Positions 23,246 through 33,269 of a stretch of DNA of 64,000 bases are shown here, one piece after another. The notes below the pieces were generated by a model, which saw only the letters and a list, made by a program, of their open reading frames with translations, did not search any database and was not told the origin of the DNA. The position numbers and the translations under genes were made by a program. Numbering within the stretch: the first letter of the stretch is position 1; each line of letters opens with the position of its first letter. The DNA lies in assembly GCA_031772625.1 (NCBI GenBank), contig CM062820.1, forward strand, positions 1,074,339,369-1,074,403,368. The letters are read 5' to 3'. The DNA comes from Pinus tabuliformis (taxonomy: Eukaryota; Streptophyta; Pinopsida; Pinales; Pinaceae).

Positions 23246-24330
23246 TCTATTTCATTTCCATCCAATGTTCTTTTCTTGGATTGTTTGTGTACCTGCTTAC
23301 AACTCCCACTGCATGTGCAATATCAAGCCTTGTGTAGACCATTACATACATTAAGCTTCCAACTAGTGATGCATATGGAACTTTAAACATATAATCCATG
23401 TCTCCATGGGTCTTTGGGCACATCTCCTTACTAAGTTCGAAATGGCTAGCAAAAGGTGTACTAACTGGTTTTGCATTGTGCATATTAAATCTTTTCAACA
23501 CCTTTTGTATGTATGCATTCTGAGATAATGTCAATTTGTGATTTTTTTCTCTCTCAAGTTATTCTCATACCAAGGATTTGTTTTGCAACTCCCAAATCCT
23601 TCATTACAAATGAATTTGCCAATTTTCTTTTGAGCACATTTATTTCCTACATGTTAGACCCTACAACAAGCATGTCATCTACATACAATAAAAATATAAT
23701 ATAGATGCCATCATTTTGCTTTTTCAGATAAACACAATGATCAGAGTGACATCTAGTATAACCTTGTTCAAACATAAACTTGTCAAATTTTAGATACCAC
23801 TACCTTGGAGCCTGTTTTAAGCCATACAAGCTCTTCTTCAACCTGCACACTAGTTTCTCCTTCCCTTTTACCTCATATCCTTATGGCTGCTACATATATA
23901 TCTCTTCCTCCAAATCCCTATTGAGAAAGGCTATCTATACATCTAACTGCTCAAGATGCAAATCTTCAACTGCTACTAGACTTAGAATAGTTCTGATTGA
24001 AGTCATTTTAACAACAGGAGAAAATATTTCATCAAAATCAATACCTTTCTTCTGTGGAAACCCCTTCACCACAAGTCTAGCTTTGTACCTCTTTTTTCCT
24101 CCATCTTCTTCCTTCAACCTGTAAACCCATTTATTCTGCAATGTAGTTTTACCTGTAGGCAACCGGACTAAGTCCTAAGTCTAGTTATGCATTAAGGAGT
24201 CCATCTCTTCTTCAATGGCTAGCTCCCACTTCTTCCTTCTTTAAACCTGCATAGCTTCTTCATAACATTCGAGTTCACAAGAATCAGTCAACAATAAATA
24301 ATATAATGAAGGAGAGTATCGTTCAGGGGG
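23246..24330 (-). pseudogene. C2 copia reverse transcriptase
   Basis: Starts with LQNKWVYRLKEEDGGKKRYKARLVVKGF and IDFDEIFSPVVKMTSIRTIL (24162-23935). Then, in other frames, KLVCRLKKSLYGLKQAPR and the catalytic YVDDMLV near 23668-23690. It ends AKPVSTPFASHFELS and GSLMYVMVYTRLDIAHAVGVV (23534-23247). At least three frameshifts or stops separate the pieces. The order and motifs are those of Ty1/copia RT. Confidence 0.85.
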
Positions 24331-24335
24331 TATAC

Positions 24336-25190
24336 TTATCCTAGTATATCTTCTAACACCACTTTCAGGTGTTTGGGGTGCATGTTGTTGTTGTGGTTGT
24401 TGATTATTATTATTTCAAGCACCTTTACTTTTTCAGTGATCCCATCAAGAACTGTGTATTCCTTGTTTTCATTTTCTTGTTTCTTTTCATGCAACTGATT
24501 CTTATACAAGACCTTTTCATTGAATATTACATCTTTGCTCCTAATGATTTTGTGATTTTCATAATCGTATAAGCAATAACCAAAACCACTAACACCATAT
24601 CCAATAAAGGTACATTTTTTTGATTTTGCCTCAAGCTTTGTTCTATTTTCTTTATTAATATGGACAAAGGACTCATAACCAAAAGGCTTTAAAAAAGAGT
24701 AGTTTACCTTTTTACCTATCCATGCTTCCTCTGGAACACCACCATCCAACGAACTTGAAGGCCCTCTGATTATTAGATAAACAACAGTATCTACAACATC
24801 TGCACAAAATTGTAAAGGCAATCCTGCATGCAATCTCATGCACCTTGCATGCTCCATGATTGTTCTGTTCATCCTTTCTGACACACCATTTTCTTGTGGT
24901 GTTCTTGGAACTATCTTCTCTCTACAAATTCCATGCTCTGAACAGTACCTATCAAACTCCTTGCTGCAATATTCACCTCCATTGTCTGATCTGAGACACT
25001 TCAATTTCTTTCCTGTCTCAATCTCAACCAAAAGTTTCCATTTCTTGAAAGTATCGAATACATCAGATTTATTTTGAATACAATAAATCCAAGTTTTTCT
25101 AGTTGCATCTTCAATAAAAGTAACATAATAACGAAAGCCACCAAGAGATGATACCTGACTAGGTCCCCATACATCTGTATGCACAAGCTC
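24336..25190 (-). pseudogene. C2 copia integrase core and C-terminal part
   Basis: 282 open codons. The core shows the three acids: HTDVWGP, LRSDNGGEY and PQENGVSERMNRTIMEHAR, with EKIVPRTPQENG characteristic of copia. PSSSLDGGVPEEAW and CTFIGYGVSGFGYCLYDYE, the C-terminal GKGY-like motif of copia integrase, follow. The zinc finger is upstream and broken. This is the longest intact stretch of C2. Confidence 0.9.
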
Positions 25191-25527
25191 TAATTTTTTG
25201 CTCTTATTTTCTTTCCCAACTCTGAGAAATATGACTCTCTTCTATTTTCCATAAATTCAATTCTCATAGAAGTCCAAATCAACATTCTTCAAACCCAGCA
25301 ACAAATTCCTTGAGTGAAGAATCTTCATCCCCTTCTCACTCATGTATTCGAGCCAATGATGCCATAATGCTACATCTTCTCCTTTGGGAGTTAAAGCATT
25401 AACAGAGTTAGAAATACCATTGGATAAATACAATGGACGAACCTTTTCACCTTTTTCTATTACCAAGGATCCTTTGGCGACTTTCCAAGCTTTATCTGTC
25501 AAATTTGTCACACAACCTTCACCGCCT
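25190..25527 (-). pseudogene. C2 pre-integrase domain and integrase zinc finger
   Basis: Continues the protease frame after D: VTNLTDKAWKVAKGSLVIEK, then LWHHWLEYMSEKGMKIL (H...H of the finger; canonical HRLGHMSEKG) and VDLDFYENC (C...C). A stop at 25257 follows DFYEN, and one or more shifts lead into the integrase core. Confidence 0.8.
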
Positions 25528-25532
25528 AACTA

Positions 25533-25865
25533 TGTTATGAAACCAGCTCAAGAAAAGATAGAAAAGATAGATCAACGCCTTAGAATTCAGCCTCTTCAAG
25601 GGGGCAACCTCCTTTACATTACATAAATGAACAATTCTTGGATGATACAAATGAAAATACCTCCTTTCTATATATAGGAGTCTAAGGGGTAATAACATAA
25701 TCAGAGCCGATATAACAATAATAATGTGAGGGCACAATAATAACAATAGTGGGCTTCTATGGCGCACAATAGTAACAATATGGGCACTACATGGGCACAT
25801 CAATATAATAAGTGGGTTATACTAATAACAATAAGGGGTTAAACTAGTAGTATAGGGTCCTAACA
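25533..25865 (-). repeat. D 3' LTR
   Basis: 333 bp, TGTTATGAAACC...CCTAACA. Confidence 0.95.
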
Positions 25866-25971
25866 TGCCCCTCTCCTTCAAAAAGTGTTGTCCTCAACGC
25901 TTGAGTAGTTCTTGATGCTTCTGTATAAAATTCTTGTCCTCCCATGCAAAATCTTCAGCGGGTAAGTTCTT

Positions 25972-27513
25972 TCACTTGATGAGGTACTTTAAAATTGATC
26001 GATTTCGTAGCTGTCGTGTTCTTGTTTCTATGACTGCTCTAGGTTCCAATATGATTTTTCCTTTCTCTTCAATATCTGGCAATATTGTTTGAATTGTGAT
26101 CTTTTTAAACTTTTGAATAAGTGGCCATACTTCTTCGTCCTTCTTCCATTCATCCCTTGCTTCGTTTATCCAATCTAATTGGATAATATAAATAGCACAA
26201 AACAATGCTTCCACATCCTCATCCTTGAAGAGTCTTCCCATTCGGTAAGGTCTCCATTTTTTAAGTGCATGTAGTATTGCCAACATTTCCTTCTCATAAG
26301 TAGCTTGTTTGAGATGTAGCAATAAAAGTACCCAATCACCTAAATCAAAACATTTTTCACTACGATGTTGATCTACCTGTTGTTTAGTTTGATATTGCAC
26401 CGAAGTGGCGTTATCCTTTAAAAGTTGGAGAACTTGTTGTTGATGCTCGATGTGATATTTCACTGCTTGAACCTTTTTCTTCTTGATATGTCCTTCTATC
26501 TCTAGAGTTTGAGGAGTGGTAATTTCTTCCAATCCTTTACAAGATATGGTCGGATTCATTTCTTGATGCTCGATGTGATCTTTCACTTCTTGAACATTTT
26601 TCTTCATATGTCCTTCTATCTTGATAGTTTGAGGAGTGGTATTTTCGAACAATGAATTACAAGATATGGTTGGATTCATTTCTTCTTTCTCAATGTGATC
26701 TTTCACTTCTTGCACCTTTTTCTTCTTGATATGTCCTTCTATCTTGAGAGTTTGAGTGGTAATTCTTGCCAATGCTTTACAAGATATGGTCTGATTCATT
26801 TCTTGTTTCTCTGGGGTGGGGTCCTGGCATATATCTTCTTCTTTTGATCTTTCTTGATCCTTTTCTTCCTCCTTTTCATACTCTATGTAAAATAATTTCT
26901 TCTCAGCACACTTATGACCTTTATTGCATTTGCTATCACAATTGTAACAAAGTCCTTTTTCTCTTTTTTCTTCCAATTGTTGTGGTGTAACCCTTGTAGG
27001 TTGTGGAAGGCTAGGAGAAACAACACTTCCATCTTTATAGTTGTGAGGGGTACGCTTCCTGGTTTCCATAATTTTGCTTTCCACTATGTCACAAAGCCCT
27101 TTTACTCTTTCAAATTGTTGTGGTGTTGCTCTAAAGACGGTGTTTCTCTTTGTATCCTCATAACACGCTATCATTTCCTCCGTGAAAATTGACCATGTAA
27201 CAAGTTGTTTACGAGAACAAAGTCCTTTGTACCATAAAAATTGATCTATTTCTAAATATGAAGATGCAATACATACCTTTTGTAACAGTTGTACACCATG
27301 TAGATCAAAATATTGCTCCATCTGAAGTATCCAATTTACCGGATCCTTGCCATCAAACTTCCTCATCTTGCTTTTTCTTGATTTTAGGATCTCAACCTTG
27401 AAACGACTGCAACTCTGTACTTTCAAATCTTTAAGTTCTGAATTTGTGATTTGTAGTAGTCGTCCGCGTCCTCTTTCCAATTCCACCAATCTGACCCAAA
27501 TTGGATTCTCCAA
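25972..27513 (-). CDS. D ORF: gag with zinc knuckle, internal repeats and rearranged pol pieces
   Basis: 513 codons without a stop. Residues 1-140 are a gypsy-type gag capsid (FDGKDPVNWILQMEQYFDLH, SYLEIDQFLWYKGL). A knuckle CYNCDSKCNKGHKC lies near 195. About 250-385 holds three imperfect copies of a unit of about 48 residues with EMNPTISC, TTPQTLKIEGH and KKVQEVKDHIE. Then come pol-derived pieces: HQQQVLQLLKDN...KQQVDQHRSEKCFDLGDWV (normally the integrase C-terminal GPY/F-type segment), YEKEMLAILHALKKWRPY (RNase H), EDVEALFCAIYIIQLDWI (RNase H/integrase tether) and RAVIETRTRQLRN..LKYLIK (start of a chromodomain). The integrase-tail piece precedes the RNase H piece, the reverse of canonical pol. 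Whether it is expressed is unknown. Confidence 0.85.
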   Translation of the reverse strand: MENPIWVRLVELERGRGRLLQITNSELKDLKVQSCSRFKVEILKSRKSKMRKFDGKDPVNWILQMEQYFDLHGVQLLQKVCIASSYLEIDQFLWYKGLCSRKQLVTWSIFTEEMIACYEDTKRNTVFRATPQQFERVKGLCDIVESKIMETRKRTPHNYKDGSVVSPSLPQPTRVTPQQLEEKREKGLCYNCDSKCNKGHKCAEKKLFYIEYEKEEEKDQERSKEEDICQDPTPEKQEMNQTISCKALARITTQTLKIEGHIKKKKVQEVKDHIEKEEMNPTISCNSLFENTTPQTIKIEGHMKKNVQEVKDHIEHQEMNPTISCKGLEEITTPQTLEIEGHIKKKKVQAVKYHIEHQQQVLQLLKDNATSVQYQTKQQVDQHRSEKCFDLGDWVLLLLHLKQATYEKEMLAILHALKKWRPYRMGRLFKDEDVEALFCAIYIIQLDWINEARDEWKKDEEVWPLIQKFKKITIQTILPDIEEKGKIILEPRAVIETRTRQLRNRSILKYLIK

Positions 27514-27938
27514 GGAAGAGTTATGTGAAATCTCCCACAGTGACTTGATTATAGACTAGTTCAGTAGAGCGAACTTGTACGACGTGCCACAAGTCACTGT
27601 TTCGACCTTTGGATCTGAAACATTCATACAAGAAACTGTAGTCTGTCCTCTTTCTTTACCTTCTTATGAAATTTCAATCCGATCCCCAGAGAGAAAGTTA
27701 TGACGATTTTCCCCAGGTCACCTGTTTTGAATGTAATTCAGGAGTCTGCAAAAAGACCAACTTCCTCAGATCATATCTCCGCAAATATCGCGTGAAAAGC
27801 TCTGAAATTCGGACCCAAGGTTCAACACGATTTCTTCTCAAATGGGTTTTTTTTTCAACTTCTGAAACATCACAGAAAAAAGTTATAGCGAAAATGCCAC
27901 GATGACCTATTTGGAGCAGCAAAACCCTAGAATCCAAA

Positions 27939-27950
27939 GCTCTGATACCA
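27939..27950 (-). other. D primer-binding site (tRNA-iMet)
   Basis: Minus strand TGGTATCAGAGC, an exact match to the common plant iMet site, two bases from the LTR edge. Confidence 0.9.
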
Positions 27951-27952
27951 AA

Positions 27953-28285
27953 TGTTATGAAACCAGCTCAAGAAAAGATAGAAGAGATAGATCAACGCCT
28001 TAGAATTGAGCCTCTTCGAGGGGGAAACCTCCTTTACATTACATAAATGAACAATTCTTGGATGATACAAATGAAAAGACCTCCTTTCTATATATAGGAG
28101 TCTAAGGGGTCATAACATAATCAGAGCCGACATAACAATAATAATGTGAGGGCACAATAATAACAATAGTGGGCTTCTATGGGGCACAATAGTAACAATA
28201 TGGGCACTACATGGGTACATCAATATAATAAGTGGGTTATACTAATAACAATAAGGGGTTACACTAGTAGTATAGGGGCCTAACA
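27953..28285 (-). repeat. D 5' LTR
   Basis: 333 bp. It carries a TATATATAG box on the minus strand near 28088-28097, oriented toward the ORF. Confidence 0.95.
28088..28097 (-). promoter_or_regulatory. D LTR TATA box
   Basis: Minus strand CCTATATATAG, preserved in both D LTRs, about 140 bp from the primer site end of the LTR. A core promoter prediction only. Confidence 0.6.
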
Positions 28286-28290
28286 AACTA

Positions 28291-28530
28291 CCCTGTTGAA
28301 ATCAGATTTTTCTTCAGATTTGGAACATGCCTTACCTCATTTAGTAGTCATTGGTTTCCATTCTGTTGTTTAGAAAGAACCTTACCCATTCCAACAATTT
28401 TACCGGGTTTATCATCACCCAAATGGACTCGTCCAAAATCTCCTTAAACATAGTCATGAAAATATTTCTTATTAGGTGTGGCATGGAATGAGGCCCCTGA
28501 ATCTACCACCCAGGAATCAGTGATATTTTC
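28291..28530 (-). pseudogene. C2 copia protease
   Basis: Minus strand WVVDSGASFHATPNKKYF carries the intact DSGAS catalytic motif. GDFGRVHLGDD, GKVLSKQQNGNQ and LLNEVRHVPNLKKNLIS follow, with two in-frame stops. D inserted just after LISTG; the frame continues on the far side at GGEGCVTNLTDKAW. Confidence 0.85.
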
Positions 28531-28599
28531 GAAAGAAAGAATCAAAGCATCTTGTAACACCTCACCTATCACATTTGCTTCATGATTGTTTTCTTGTTG

Positions 28600-29379
28600 T
28601 GCATCTCCTTATTTTCCCTTCTGAGATCTACAGTCTTTCTTTAGGTGTCCTTTCTTTTCGCATTTCCAGCACACTATCCCTGATATGGACTTAGATCTAC
28701 CTTTCCTTGATTTACTGTGATATCCTTATCTCTTTCCTCTTTCCATTCTTCTTCCCCTAGACTCTGCACTCAAAAAATTACCCGATGTCTCATTGAAGAT
28801 TTTCTGTCACATTTCCTTGCTAAGGATAGCACTGACAACATCATCAAACTTTAAAGTACTAGATCCAGAAATACAGTTACTAATGGCCATTACTAAACCA
28901 TTCCAAGTTTCTGGCAATGAGCACAAGAATAATAGAGCTCCAACTTCATCATCAAAGTTTACCCCTACAGAACTTAACTAACTTGTAACTCCATTAAAAT
29001 CATTTAAATGGTCTGCAACAGATCCACCTTCTGACGTCTTCATATTAAATAACCGTTTCATAAGAAATACCTTGTTTGTGGCCGAAGGTTTTTCATATAG
29101 TTTCGCCAATGCCTGAATCAAACTCTCTATCATTGTTTCCTTCAAAATGTTGAAGGTGACCGACGTTGCTAGGAAAAATCGTACTATTCCGAGTGCCTTT
29201 CTATCGAGAATGTTCCATTCTGCATCTGTCATAGCCATCGGCTTCTTTACTTTTCCACTCAATGGTAGGTACAGATCTTTTTGATACAAATAATCTTCCA
29301 TTTGCATCTTCCACAACGAGAAGTTTTGGCCATTAAATTTCTCGACCATGAACTTACCATATTCCACCATTTCTCCCAC
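28600..29379 (-). pseudogene. C2 copia gag with CCHC zinc knuckle
   Basis: First 133 codons open (29379-28978): FNGQNFSLWKMQMEDYL, then ALGIVRFFLATSVTFNIL and VFLMKRLFNMKTSEGGSV, the standard copia gag order. After a stop the same frame continues with [22 protein letters not shown] knuckle CWKCEKKGHLKKDC lies at about 28629-28672. Gag forms the particle and binds RNA. The copy has at least three stops. Confidence 0.85.
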
Positions 29380-29431
29380 TCGAACGAGGAACCCTTCTTT
29401 CCTGCAAGTTTATCAGAAAAATAGACCTTCA

Positions 29432-29443
29432 ACTCTGATACCA
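29432..29443 (-). other. C2 primer-binding site (tRNA-iMet)
   Basis: Minus strand TGGTATCAGAGT, two bases from the LTR edge at 29446. Confidence 0.85.
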
Positions 29444-29445
29444 AT

Positions 29446-30067
29446 TGTTAGAAAATTATATATTACAGAGCAATGGAACTCATAAAATATTGTAGAAATA
29501 TAAACACAAAAACTGCATAAAACAAGAGAGACACAAATATATGTGGTTCACCCAGTTTGGGTATGTCCACCCTAAACAACCAACCATTCCTTTCTATTTA
29601 TCTAGCAAAATGAAGGGACACAACCTACAGCAGATCCGCTGTAATATCCTCTGCTTTCTCTCACAGTCTCACCTCTCTATTTCTCGCTCTGAGAATACAC
29701 ATCTATATCACAGCCTCAATACAATACCCTCATACAAAGAGAGGGGTTGCCTTCTAGGGAAAAAAAACCCTAAACTAAACATAAATTCTACCATCAAATC
29801 ATCCACCTAATGAATGGCCGAGATTGATTAGTAATTACTATAATTTTACAAGGCAATTTTACATCTGCTTTTAGCTTCAGGGGCGCTGCCCCCGAAACCC
29901 CCGCCGGGGGAACGCTAGCCCATGGACCCCCCAGCCGGGGGGGATTAGCCCCCTTGGACCCCCATGGGGGGGACAATTCCCCCCTGCACGGAGGGGTGTA
30001 CAATCTTCCTGGGGTATACATTCCGCTGAAACAAAGACCTCTAAATAATCATGCTCCACACCCAACA
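29446..30067 (-). repeat. C2 5' LTR
   Basis: 622 bp, partner of 21992-22617, ending CCCAACA. Contains the GC-rich foldback island at about 29876-29998. Confidence 0.9.
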
Positions 30068-30396
30068 AAAAACATAGTTTCTTGGTAGTTAATTAGGAAA
30101 TGGCATGATTTAGCTTTGAATTTCGGTCTTTTCCATTATTTAAGTAGAGTAGCTCTCCCTTAGAGAAGATTCCCCTTTCTTCCATCAAGAAACCAAGCTT
30201 CTTCTAACTCTATAAAAGTGTGGCTTCAAAACCCGAGTGGTCTCTCGCCAACTGAATCATAACAAAAGGAAGAACCATCACTTTTACTTGTGTATACAAC
30301 ACTATCACCTCCAATTTTTTACAAACCTCGGGTTAACAAAGTAAAGTTGGTAGCCCAAGAGTTGCAGCATTCTTGCTACAATACTGGTGCTCATCA
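30068..30396 (+). repeat. A1 5' LTR, part 3 (to LTR end)
   Basis: Completes the A1 LTR. GTTAATTAGG, GTAAAGTTGGTAGCCC and GTTGCAGCATTCTTG align with 35660-35950 and 59190-59470. It ends GCTCATCA, the inverse of the LTR start TGATGAGC. The three parts add to about 2104 bp. Confidence 0.9.
30211..30218 (+). promoter_or_regulatory. A1 LTR TATA box
   Basis: TATAAAAG, about 180 bp before the LTR end. A2 has a decayed form (CTATAGAAG). Predicted from sequence. Confidence 0.55.
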
Positions 30397-30401
30397 CTTT
30401 A

Positions 30402-30419
30402 TGGCGCCATTGACGGGGA
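30402..30419 (+). other. A1 primer-binding site (tRNA-Asp)
   Basis: TGGCGCCATTGACGGGGA matches the complement of plant tRNA-Asp 3' end with two changes. It lies five bases after the LTR end. Confidence 0.85.
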
Positions 30420-30690
30420 AGTGTCTGAGTAATATTGAATACTGCTTCTTTCTTCTATTTCGTGTCTATAATATTTTGCCATTAGTTTATTTCTGCAAAA
30501 GTAATTTAGTTGCTTCCTTTTTCATTCTACATTTTTTGCTTTCCTTTCCATTTTCCAAGAAAGATTTCAATTCAGCAAGTAGTTTTTCATTCAATCAGTA
30601 TTTTTCATCTAATTAGCAATTTAAATTCTGCAAAGTACTTTCCAAGTTTGAAAAAAAAAACACAAAACCAACCCAAAAACATTTCCTGTC

Positions 30691-32235
30691 ATGCCTCGTA
30701 GGGATAGGGATAACTTAGGGAAATTTTTTCCAAATACCCCCACTGCATCAAAAAACCAACCTTCCCTCTTCTTCAGTGGATTTGAACTGGAGCAACCCTT
30801 AGGTGAGAAACCTAACATATTTGAAGAACCTACAGGGGAAGAAGAAGAAGAAGAACCCATTCCTACTGAACCAATGGCTGAAAACATAAATGACAGACAC
30901 AAAAGATAGAGAGTTGAGGGTGCCTTCCCCATTAGAGAAACCAATGGGGACACTAAGATGAAAAATATAAGCCCCTCTACTGTACCTCACTTCCATGGCT
31001 TGACCACAGAAGACCCCGACACTTTTCTATTTGAATTTGATGTTATATGATGGAAGTATGACTATACAGATGATGAGAAGAAGTTAAAACTATTTCCATC
31101 TACCCTCAAGGATTCAACATTGCACTGGTTCACGGGTTTACCTAGGGATAGCATCACAACTTGGGCTCAGATGTAGCAAGCCTTTAAAAATAAGTATCGA
31201 GACTACTATTGGTCAAAGGATACTAAAGAGGAAATTTTTAGGATGACCATAGGCAATGATGAATCCCTAGAGGATTACGAAGAAAGATTCCAGCTTAGTT
31301 ACAAAAGGGCCAGGTGCACACTTGACCCTGAGTCACTAAAGTTGGTCCTACTTAGGGGAGTAAGGGAAGATCTTCTAGATACCCTACACTTGTTAGCAGG
31401 AGGAGATATCTACCAATTACCCTATGAGGATATCAAGATTGTCTTTAGAAACCATTCTAGGGTAGCTAGGAAAAAGGGTAGGGGTAGTCAACCTATGGTC
31501 AGTACATCCTCTTCCAACTCATCCATCAAGGGTGAAATTGGAAACATGCTAGAAGATTTCAAAAATGAGATGCTGCAAACCCTTGCCTTGCAAATGGACA
31601 CTATGTACATTAAGAGAAAGTAGGAGGAAGCAGAGAGGGCCTTGGCCATTTTTTGTACTAGTTTCACCAAGAGGTACCCTAGGAATGAATGTCCATTGAA
31701 TTCTATTGCAATTTTCTTAGTTTGTGAAGAAAACCACTCCACAGACAAGTGCCCTTCTTTTCCTAGACTCAAAGATGTATATCAAGGAACCGAAGGGGTC
31801 ACTGGGCAGCTCTACTACTTAAACCAAAGGAGACTACATGTGCCTAGACCATACCAGTAGGGCATGGAATGGTAAGCCCATGCATATTACAATCCAAACC
31901 AAACCACAACCATACGTTCATGGGACCCCCTGCTCATCCTTCCTGGTCTACACCCCCCTCCTTGGTCCTTTGCATCTCAATATCACTCCCAGCCAGACAG
32001 CCAGTCATTTCAACCATATGCTCCACCACAACCTCAGTGGAATGCACCACCCCAAGGGTGGAGGCCCCAATACAGCAAAGCTCCAGCTTTATTTCCTCCA
32101 CCACCTACCCAACCATAGCTGTTACACTCTGCTCCACCCTAGCAACCCTAGATGTATGCCCAACCAAATCCGAACCTGAGCAATAGACATTCTTAGCAAG
32201 TATACAATGGAGAGACATCATATCCAACTTATGCT
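30691..32235 (+). pseudogene. A1 gag
   Basis: One frame from ATG 30691 with stops at 30907, near 31048, near 31174 and at 31621. The N-terminal region is acidic (EEEEEEP). The capsid part contains VPHFHGLTTEDPDTFLFEFD, KKLKLFPSTLKDS, TLHWFTGLP, ITTWAQM and FKNKYRDYY, then the second capsid half NDESLEDYEERFQLSYKRA. A knuckle-like NECPLN...VCEENHSTDKC lies near 31685-31755. From 31861 the translation is Pro/Gln/Tyr-rich (PPQPQWNAPPQGW in one frame), a usual gag tail. A2 and E5 retain only the first capsid half of this protein. Confidence 0.85.
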
Positions 32236-33000
32236 ATGGAAATCCAGGAGATTAACCTAAGATCTGGGAGAGTTCTCCCAGATAACCAACCTCCACATCC
32301 ACCGAGGGAGGTTGAGGAAGAAAGAAAGGAAAGAATTCGTAAAGTGAATCCAGCCTATCCTGAGAGATTAACCCAACCACTCCAGCCCACCCCAGGAGAG
32401 ACTAAACTTCTAGGAGAATTGAAAAAACTATGTGTAAAGATTCCACTTCTCCAAGAAATAAAAGATGTTCCTATTTATAATAACTTGATTAAGGAGAAGT
32501 GCTTGAAGCATCCAGGGAGGTGAAGAAAGGATTCCCCTACCATTAACGTCATTGGACAGTTTTCTGACTTAATGCTGGGGCAGGTAATGTGTCCAAAGTA
32601 TTTGGACCTGGGAAGCCCTGTAGTATATGTGCACATAAATGGAACCATTGTCCCACACACTTTAATCGATCTTGGGGTTGCCATTAATGTGATGACCAAG
32701 GACACCATGCTCAAACTCAACCTCCAACGTTCATTAAGGAAGACCACAACAATTCTGCAACCTGCAAACTGTTCCATAGTGACCCCTGAGGGGATTGTAG
32801 AGTATGTGATGGTCTCCATTGACTCTTGGGAGTATAATGTAGATTTCCTAGTTCTCCAGCCTAAAGCTAAGCTTACTAGTTACCCTCTAATCCTTGGGAG
32901 ACCCTGGTTGGCACTGTTGATGCTTACATTAGCTATAGAGCTAGGAATATGACCATCAAGAATGGGCATATGTCTAAGCAGTTAGTCCTATACCCTCCTA
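32236..33000 (+). pseudogene. A1 aspartic protease region
   Basis: MEIQEINLRSGRVLPD opens the pol part, followed by DVPIYNNLIKEKCL. A stop at 32521 separates this from the protease core: TLIDLGVAINVMTKDTML (the DLG form of the active site, as in Athila-type elements), SIVTPEGIVEYVMVSIDSW and SYPLILGRPWL. Frame is lost near 32950. The protease would cut the gag-pol polyprotein. The catalytic Asp is kept. Confidence 0.8.
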
Positions 33001-33269
33001 CTCAGCCATCTCTAGAGCATGGTTTACCTTTAAGGTTGGAGGAGGAGGAAGAAGATGAATTTTATTCCACCCAACTTTATACTTTAGAAATAACCATGGG
33101 AGGAGGACAATAGGATGAAGATGATTTAATTGAACACCTACTCCAAAGTCCAACTCCTAGTACATTGCCCTTATAGGATGTAGTAAAGAAAACCCATAAC
33201 AATCATCCAATTGACCTATGCTCAACCGATTCCAACCCCCTCCATGTCAAAACCATAGAATTCGACCCT
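33001..33269 (+). other. A1 pol linker between protease and RT
   Basis: Acidic coding remnants (LRLEEEEEDEFYSTQLYTL) with stops. No domain expected here. Confidence 0.5.

Larger units (their letters stand above)
25533..28285 (-). mobile_element. D: small gag-plus-pol-fragment LTR retrotransposon
   Basis: LTRs of 333 bp each (25533-25865, 27953-28285), with 11 mismatches by eye (about 3.3%). Perfect target duplication AACTA (25528-25532, 28286-28290), iMet primer site at 27939-27950 and a purine tract GAAGGAGAGGGGCA next to the left LTR. One ORF fills most of the 2.1 kb interior. It splits the C2 protease/pre-integrase junction. No RT or integrase core, so movement would depend on a partner. 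Confidence 0.95.
21992..30067 (-). mobile_element. C2: Ty1/copia element, minus strand, split by D
   Basis: LTRs 21992-22617 and 29446-30067 start TGTTAGAAAATTATATATTA; the right copy ends CAACA. iMet primer site at 29432-29443, and purine tract AAGTGGGAGA beside the left LTR. The minus-strand order gag, CCHC, protease, pre-integrase, integrase, RT, RNase H is the canonical copia order. I cannot find a clean target duplication (CAAAG at left, AAAAA at right). Sequence style fits the Tork/Tnt1-like group. All domains are present but decayed. Confidence 0.9.

Noticed and set aside
25972-27513. Host gene
   Set aside because: Although long and open, it is bounded by LTRs, a primer site, a purine tract and a target duplication.
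31838-32186. Pro/His-rich overlapping ORFs in A1
   Set aside because: Alternative frames over the Pro/Gln-rich gag tail. The collinear frame continues gag into the protease region.
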